NCBI GenBank assembly: GCA_964385305.1
Contig: CAYLOP010000011.1
Location: forward strand, 1 to 44,917
Direction of reading: 5' to 3'
Length of the DNA: 44,917 nucleotides
DNA from: CAYLOP01 sp964385305
Lineage (GTDB): Bacteria > Chloroflexota > Anaerolineae > Anaerolineales > E44-bin32
The notes under the pieces were generated by a model. The model did not search any database, was not told the DNA's origin, and saw only the letters and a program-made list of their open reading frames with translations. Position numbers and translations under genes: made by a program. Positions 40,936 through 44,917 of the stretch are shown here, piece by piece. Each line of letters begins with the position of its first letter. The first letter of the stretch is position 1.

Positions 40936-43398
40936 TCATTCCAGAATAATAAAAACGTCCACTGTATCGACCGCATCTTTGGGTATTGGAACAATGTTTC
41001 CGGTAATGGGGCTTCCATTAACCTCAAGCCGGACGCTGTTACCGGATCCACGCCTCTCGACCTTGATCTCGTATCGGACTCCCCGGAAAATGCGTGTCGC
41101 TTCGAAGCCGTCCCAGGTGGATGGGATGACCGGTGCGATCTGCAAACCCGCGTGGCTGGGGCGGATGCCTAAGATCCACTGCGTGATGGCGACATAGTTC
41201 CAGGCGGCCGTGCCAGTCAGCCAGGAGTTCTTGGCTTCGCCGTGCGTGGGAGCATCATTGCCCGCGATCATCTGGGCGTACACATAGGGTTCGCACTTGT
41301 GCATATCGCTGATCTGCTCGCGCGCCGACGGATTGATGCGCAGGTAATAATCGTGGGCGTTATCCCCACGCCCGACCATCGCCTCGGCGATCATGATCCA
41401 GGGGTTGGTGTGACAGAAAACCCCGGCGTTCTCTTTATAGCCAGGTGGATAGGAGGAAATCTCACCCAGATGTAAGTAATACGTGCTGAATGCAGGCTGA
41501 TGCAGTACAATCCCGTGCGGCGTCGCCAGGTGTTCAGCCACGGAATCCAATGCCTGTAGCGCGCGGCCATCGTCTAAGCCCAAGCCTGCCATCACACAGA
41601 TGCCCTGCGGTTCGATGAAAATCTGACCTTCGTCGTTCTCCTGTGAACCAAGCACCTGGCCATAGCCATCGTAAGCCCGGCGGAACCATTCGCCATCCCA
41701 GCCAGCGGACCAGACAGCCTCCTCCATCTTTTGTGCGGCTTTTAAATACTTTTCCGCCTGCTCAGCGTTGCCAAGTCGGTTTGCTATTGCCTTTAATTCC
41801 TTGGCTGCCAGCACGAACAACCCGGCGATAAAGACACTCTCCGCAACCCGGCCTTCTTTGTTGGTTGTGGTTTGGAAAGATTGCCCCGGTGAATCTGAGA
41901 AACAATTCAAGTTCAGGCAGTCATTCCAATCCGCGCGGCCGATCAGCGGCAATCCATGCGGGCCGAGACGATCAAGGGTGTACTGGATCGAACGACCCAA
42001 ATGCTCAAGAAGTGGTTCTTCGGTGCCAGGCTGGTTGTCATAGACAACAGGCTCATTGAGAATCTCCCAATCACCGGTTTCCTTCAAATATGCTGCCACA
42101 GACAACACCAGCCAGAGTGGGTCATCATTGAAGTTAGTGCCTATGTCGCTATTGCCGCGCTTTGTCAGCGGTTGGTACTGGTGATAGGCCCCTCCACTGG
42201 GCAATTGCGTGGCTGCCAAATCAAGAATGCGCTCACGTGCTCGCTCCGGCAGCAGGTGCATGAAGCCGAGTAAATCCTGATTTGAGTCGCGAAAGCCCAT
42301 GCCGCGGCCGATTCCGGACTCGAAAAATGAAGCTGAGCGCGACATGTTAAAGGTAATCATCACCTGGTAGGCATTCCAGATATTGACCATGCGATTTGTA
42401 TGCGCATCCGGTGTGGCCACTTGAAACTTGTTTAACAGCCTGTCCCAGTACTCGCGCAAATCCTGAAAGGATTTTTCAATTTCCTCGGGCTGGAGATACT
42501 TCTTGATGATCGGCCATGCTGAGCGCTTGTTGATGATTTGTGAGTCGGGAAGCTCAAACTTTTCGTCAACCGGGTTTTCATGATAGCCCAGGATGAAGAT
42601 GACCTTTCTCCGCGATCCCGCTTTCAATTGTATCTTGAGCTGTTGCGCCCCTATGGGCTGCCAGCCATGTGCAATTGAACCGGACAATTGGCCTGCTTCC
42701 ACTGCGGAGGGCGAATCCCAACCCCGATAGGCTCCCAGAAAGGCTTCGCGCTGGGTATCAAAACCGACTACTGGTTCGGAACAAGCCAAATAAGCAAAAT
42801 GATTACGTCGTTCGCGGTATTCTGTTTTATGGTAGATGACGCCATCGACCACTTCCACTTCGCCCATGGAAAAATTGCGCTGGAAATTGGTGGCATCGTC
42901 CATGGCGTCCCACAAATTGAATTCCACTGCCGAGTAAACCGACAATTGCGCGGGTTCATCACGATGATTTGTAAGAGTCAGTTCCCAAATTTCAAGATTA
43001 TCCCCCATTGGGACAAAATACAGTGTGGAGGCTTCGATCCCAGCCAATCTGGAACGGATGATGGTGTACCCCATGCCATGCCGACATTCATACTCGTCCA
43101 ACGGAGTGCGAGTCGGCTGCCATGACGGCGACCAAAACGTTGGTTCAGCCGTAGGGGTTGAGCAGCCATCATCACGCAGGTAGATGTAGTGTCCACCTGA
43201 ATCCAGCGGTGCATTGTTATAACGATACCGTGTCAGACGGCGCAACCGGGCATCTTTGTAAAATGAGTAGCCCCCCGCTGTGTTGGAGATGATTCTGAAA
43301 TATTCTTGTGAGCCAAGGTAATTGATCCACGGCAGGGGTGTGTCGGGTCGCTCAATAACGTATTCTCGTTGCTTGTCATCAAAGTGGCCATATCGCAT
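40936..43398 (-). CDS. GH94 cellobiose/cellodextrin phosphorylase
   Basis: An 820-residue family 94 enzyme. Recognisable parts are the N-terminal MRYGHFDDKQREYVI and GGYSFYKDARLRRLTRYRYN, then GIGRGMGFRDSNQDLLGFMH in the (alpha/alpha)6 barrel, RADWNDCLNLN, which contains the general-acid Asp, and the C-terminal HGEAKNSWLTGTAAWNYVAITQWILGIRP. No signal peptide is present. It splits cellobiose with phosphate into glucose 1-phosphate and glucose, saving ATP. The presence of phosphorylase and hydrolases together indicates dual routes. Length is typical (about 800-820 for cellobiose phosphorylases). GAGG precedes the ATG; the GH3 lipoprotein gene follows 30 bases downstream. Confidence 0.95.
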   Translation of the reverse strand: MRYGHFDDKQREYVIERPDTPLPWINYLGSQEYFRIISNTAGGYSFYKDARLRRLTRYRYNNAPLDSGGHYIYLRDDGCSTPTAEPTFWSPSWQPTRTPLDEYECRHGMGYTIIRSRLAGIEASTLYFVPMGDNLEIWELTLTNHRDEPAQLSVYSAVEFNLWDAMDDATNFQRNFSMGEVEVVDGVIYHKTEYRERRNHFAYLACSEPVVGFDTQREAFLGAYRGWDSPSAVEAGQLSGSIAHGWQPIGAQQLKIQLKAGSRRKVIFILGYHENPVDEKFELPDSQIINKRSAWPIIKKYLQPEEIEKSFQDLREYWDRLLNKFQVATPDAHTNRMVNIWNAYQVMITFNMSRSASFFESGIGRGMGFRDSNQDLLGFMHLLPERARERILDLAATQLPSGGAYHQYQPLTKRGNSDIGTNFNDDPLWLVLSVAAYLKETGDWEILNEPVVYDNQPGTEEPLLEHLGRSIQYTLDRLGPHGLPLIGRADWNDCLNLNCFSDSPGQSFQTTTNKEGRVAESVFIAGLFVLAAKELKAIANRLGNAEQAEKYLKAAQKMEEAVWSAGWDGEWFRRAYDGYGQVLGSQENDEGQIFIEPQGICVMAGLGLDDGRALQALDSVAEHLATPHGIVLHQPAFSTYYLHLGEISSYPPGYKENAGVFCHTNPWIMIAEAMVGRGDNAHDYYLRINPSAREQISDMHKCEPYVYAQMIAGNDAPTHGEAKNSWLTGTAAWNYVAITQWILGIRPSHAGLQIAPVIPSTWDGFEATRIFRGVRYEIKVERRGSGNSVRLEVNGSPITGNIVPIPKDAVDTVDVFIILE

Positions 43399-43420
43399 AA
43401 TGCCTCACTCTAGGCCGCTG

Positions 43421-44266
43421 CTATTCTTTAACGGCGCCCATGGCAATACCGCTGACGATGTATCTTGAGAAAAGGGCGTATATGAGAACGATAGGCACGA
43501 TGGTAATTGCGAGTCCTAAGTATATAGCGCCGTATTCGGTTCGATACACATCCCCCCGCAGGGTCCGCACTAGCATCGGTAATGTGTATTTATCAAACGA
43601 CGAAATCAATATAAACGCGTTGAAGAAATTGTTCCAAGCAGCAACAAAGGCAAAGATCCCCAAGGTGGCTGCTCCCGGGATTGCTAGAGGCAGCATGACC
43701 GTATGGAAGATACCCAGTTCCGACGCGCCATCGATCCTGGCTGCATCAATGAGATCCTGGATCACCATGGACTCAAGATATTGCTTGCCAAAGAATACGC
43801 CGCCAGCATTTGCGATGAGCGGTAAGATAAGGGATGCGTAATTGTCTGTAAGCCCCAACTTGGACATATAGTGATAGAAACCAACAATCGAAAGCTGCAT
43901 GGGGATCATTACGAGTACAACGATGAAATTGGAGAACAACTCTTTGCCTTTGAAGTCATAAACAACCAGGCCATATGCAGTCAGCATTGAGAAGTACACA
44001 GTAACAATAGTAGAAGCAACGGCTACAAAAAGGCTATTCGAGAAGCCTTGTACCATACTGATACCTTTGCTCAAGAGAATCCTATAGTTCTCCGTCAAAT
44101 GTGTGCTCGGCAATATGCTAAGACCCTGTTGGATTTCCACGGTGGAGCGGGTGGCGTTGACGATCAGGAGCCAAATTGGCACAATCGTGATCACGAGCAA
44201 GATGAGCAGCACGATATATACGAACACGCGCATGATGGTGGTGTTAATTTTGTAAGTAGTACGCAT
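43421..44266 (-). CDS. Sugar ABC transporter permease (MalG type)
   Basis: A 281-residue inner-membrane protein with six helices. The EAA loop is DAARIDGASELGIFHTVMLPLAIPGAATLGIFAFVAAWNNFF, which docks on the ATPase subunit. The ending RYIVSGIAMGAVKE is typical of the MalG/carbohydrate uptake transporter-1 family. The start lies 5 bases after the stop of the upstream permease, so both are cotranscribed. The substrate is inferred as cello- or xylo-oligosaccharides from the adjacent GH94, GH1 and GH3 genes. The binding protein is expected just outside the window to the right. Confidence 0.95.
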   Translation of the reverse strand: MRTTYKINTTIMRVFVYIVLLILLVITIVPIWLLIVNATRSTVEIQQGLSILPSTHLTENYRILLSKGISMVQGFSNSLFVAVASTIVTVYFSMLTAYGLVVYDFKGKELFSNFIVVLVMIPMQLSIVGFYHYMSKLGLTDNYASLILPLIANAGGVFFGKQYLESMVIQDLIDAARIDGASELGIFHTVMLPLAIPGAATLGIFAFVAAWNNFFNAFILISSFDKYTLPMLVRTLRGDVYRTEYGAIYLGLAITIVPIVLIYALFSRYIVSGIAMGAVKE

Positions 44267-44271
44267 AGCGG

Positions 44272-44917
44272 TTAGTGCCTCTCTCTCAGAAAATAGAAGA
44301 TTCCCATCGCGCAGATGCTTGTCATAATAAATATGAGAACGCCCACAGACGAAGCAGCGCCAAGATGACCTTTACTGCTGCTGAACTTCGCATACATCAA
44401 AATATTATTGGTCATTATTGAATAAACAGGTGAGCCTCTGCCGTCTGTGAGCAGATAGGGAATATCAAACATCTGCATCCCGCCCACCAGCGATGTTATA
44501 AAAATATAAATCAGAATAGGTTTTAGCAAGGGTAATGTGATCCGGCGGAACATTTGCATACCGGTTGCTCCATCAACCATAGCTGCTTCATAAAGATGGA
44601 TGGGTATCGAAGTCATCCCGGCCATAATGATGATCACAGTTTGTCCAAACCACATCCACCATTGGATGAACACCACCAGCCCACGGGTAGTGGAAACATC
44701 CTGGAGGAAGTGTATTGCTTCCCCCTGTAATCCAGCCTGGACCATAAACTGGTTTACTGGTCCATAAAACGAGAATAAACTGAAAAACAAGCGCGCTACA
44801 GCAGCGGGCATTAATAAGTTCGGTAAATAGAAGATCGCCCGCCAAATACCTACTGCTTTAATCCTTAGCCGAGCGCTCGTAAACCAGATGGACAACAACA
44901 TGGCGACACCTATCTGA
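44272..44917 (-). CDS. Sugar ABC transporter permease (MalF type), 5' end outside window
   Basis: The frame is open to the right edge; an ATG at 44901 exists but the frame continues upstream without a stop, and the family is about 290-320 residues, so the start lies outside. The visible 215 residues contain AIFYLPNLLMPAAVARLFFSLF, the EAA loop YEAAMVDGATGMQMFRRITLPLLKPILIYIFI, and the typical FDIPYLLTDGRGSPVYSIMTNNILMY segment. It pairs with the MalG-type permease to form the translocation channel. Both are the first visible genes of the cellodextrin locus. Confidence 0.93.
   Translation of the reverse strand, partial: QIGVAMLLSIWFTSARLRIKAVGIWRAIFYLPNLLMPAAVARLFFSLFSFYGPVNQFMVQAGLQGEAIHFLQDVSTTRGLVVFIQWWMWFGQTVIIIMAGMTSIPIHLYEAAMVDGATGMQMFRRITLPLLKPILIYIFITSLVGGMQMFDIPYLLTDGRGSPVYSIMTNNILMYAKFSSSKGHLGAASSVGVLIFIMTSICAMGIFYFLRERH

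Overview
The window reads as a mid-GC bacterial chromosome segment, most likely from an anaerobic or facultative member of the Chloroflexota (Anaerolineae-like). That placement is an inference from the gene mix: HdrA/Qmo flavoproteins, CooC/CooT nickel proteins, DUF1638, a YibE/F protein, Pro/Thr-linker lipoproteins and a GH94/GH3/GH1 sugar locus with an actinobacterial-type XylA. No rRNA, tRNA, CRISPR array, insertion sequence or phage gene was found.

Region 1 (1-5664, minus strand) runs from a CBS-domain protein and a ZIP metal transporter, behind a strong sigma70-type promoter, through a COG0731 radical SAM enzyme, a KaiC-like ATPase with degenerate nucleotide-binding motifs, a SAM methyltransferase and a cyclic-nucleotide-binding-domain protein, to the 5' part of an AmmeMemoRadiSam radical SAM gene cut by the window edge. 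Region 2 (6010-13703, plus strand) is a redox and nickel run: a ribbon-helix-helix/zinc-ribbon protein, thioredoxin reductase, a two-domain glutaredoxin-like protein, a zf-HC2 mini-protein, DUF1638, an MFS carrier, CooC, CooT, then a CPA2 antiporter coupled to a 26-residue membrane peptide. No CO dehydrogenase lies in the window. Region 3 (13774-21516) holds a secreted beta-helix lipoprotein, a Rossmann-fold reductase-like protein, a SanA/YdcF-like protein, a YibE/F permease-like protein with an upstream short reading frame, a winged-helix regulator and a pentapeptide-repeat protein.

Region 4 (21740-28266, plus strand) is the most interesting part. It is one tight operon: ArsR regulator, TusA sulfur carrier, MvhD-like iron-sulfur protein, HdrA/QmoA-like and HdrA/QmoB-like flavoproteins, a small winged-helix protein, a QmoC-like ferredoxin-cytochrome b membrane subunit and a DsrE-fold protein, closed by a strong terminator. 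It looks like a quinone-linked Hdr/Qmo complex tied to protein-bound sulfur rather than to APS reductase, since no aprAB or dsrAB is present. A convergent LysR regulator follows. Its promoter region carries an inverted repeat resembling the one over the promoter of the operon. Beyond it lies a decayed apbE fragment.

Region 5 (30199-44917, minus strand) is a cello-/xylo-oligosaccharide utilisation locus. In transcription order it has two ABC sugar permeases (the first cut by the right edge), GH94 phosphorylase, a GH3 lipoprotein, GH1 beta-glucosidase, a truncated lipoprotein remnant, a cytoplasmic GH3 enzyme, an aldo/keto reductase, xylose isomerase, a mutarotase-like protein and xylulokinase. 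Imported oligosaccharides would be cleaved by phosphorolysis and hydrolysis, and released xylose would enter the pentose phosphate pathway through XylA and XylB.
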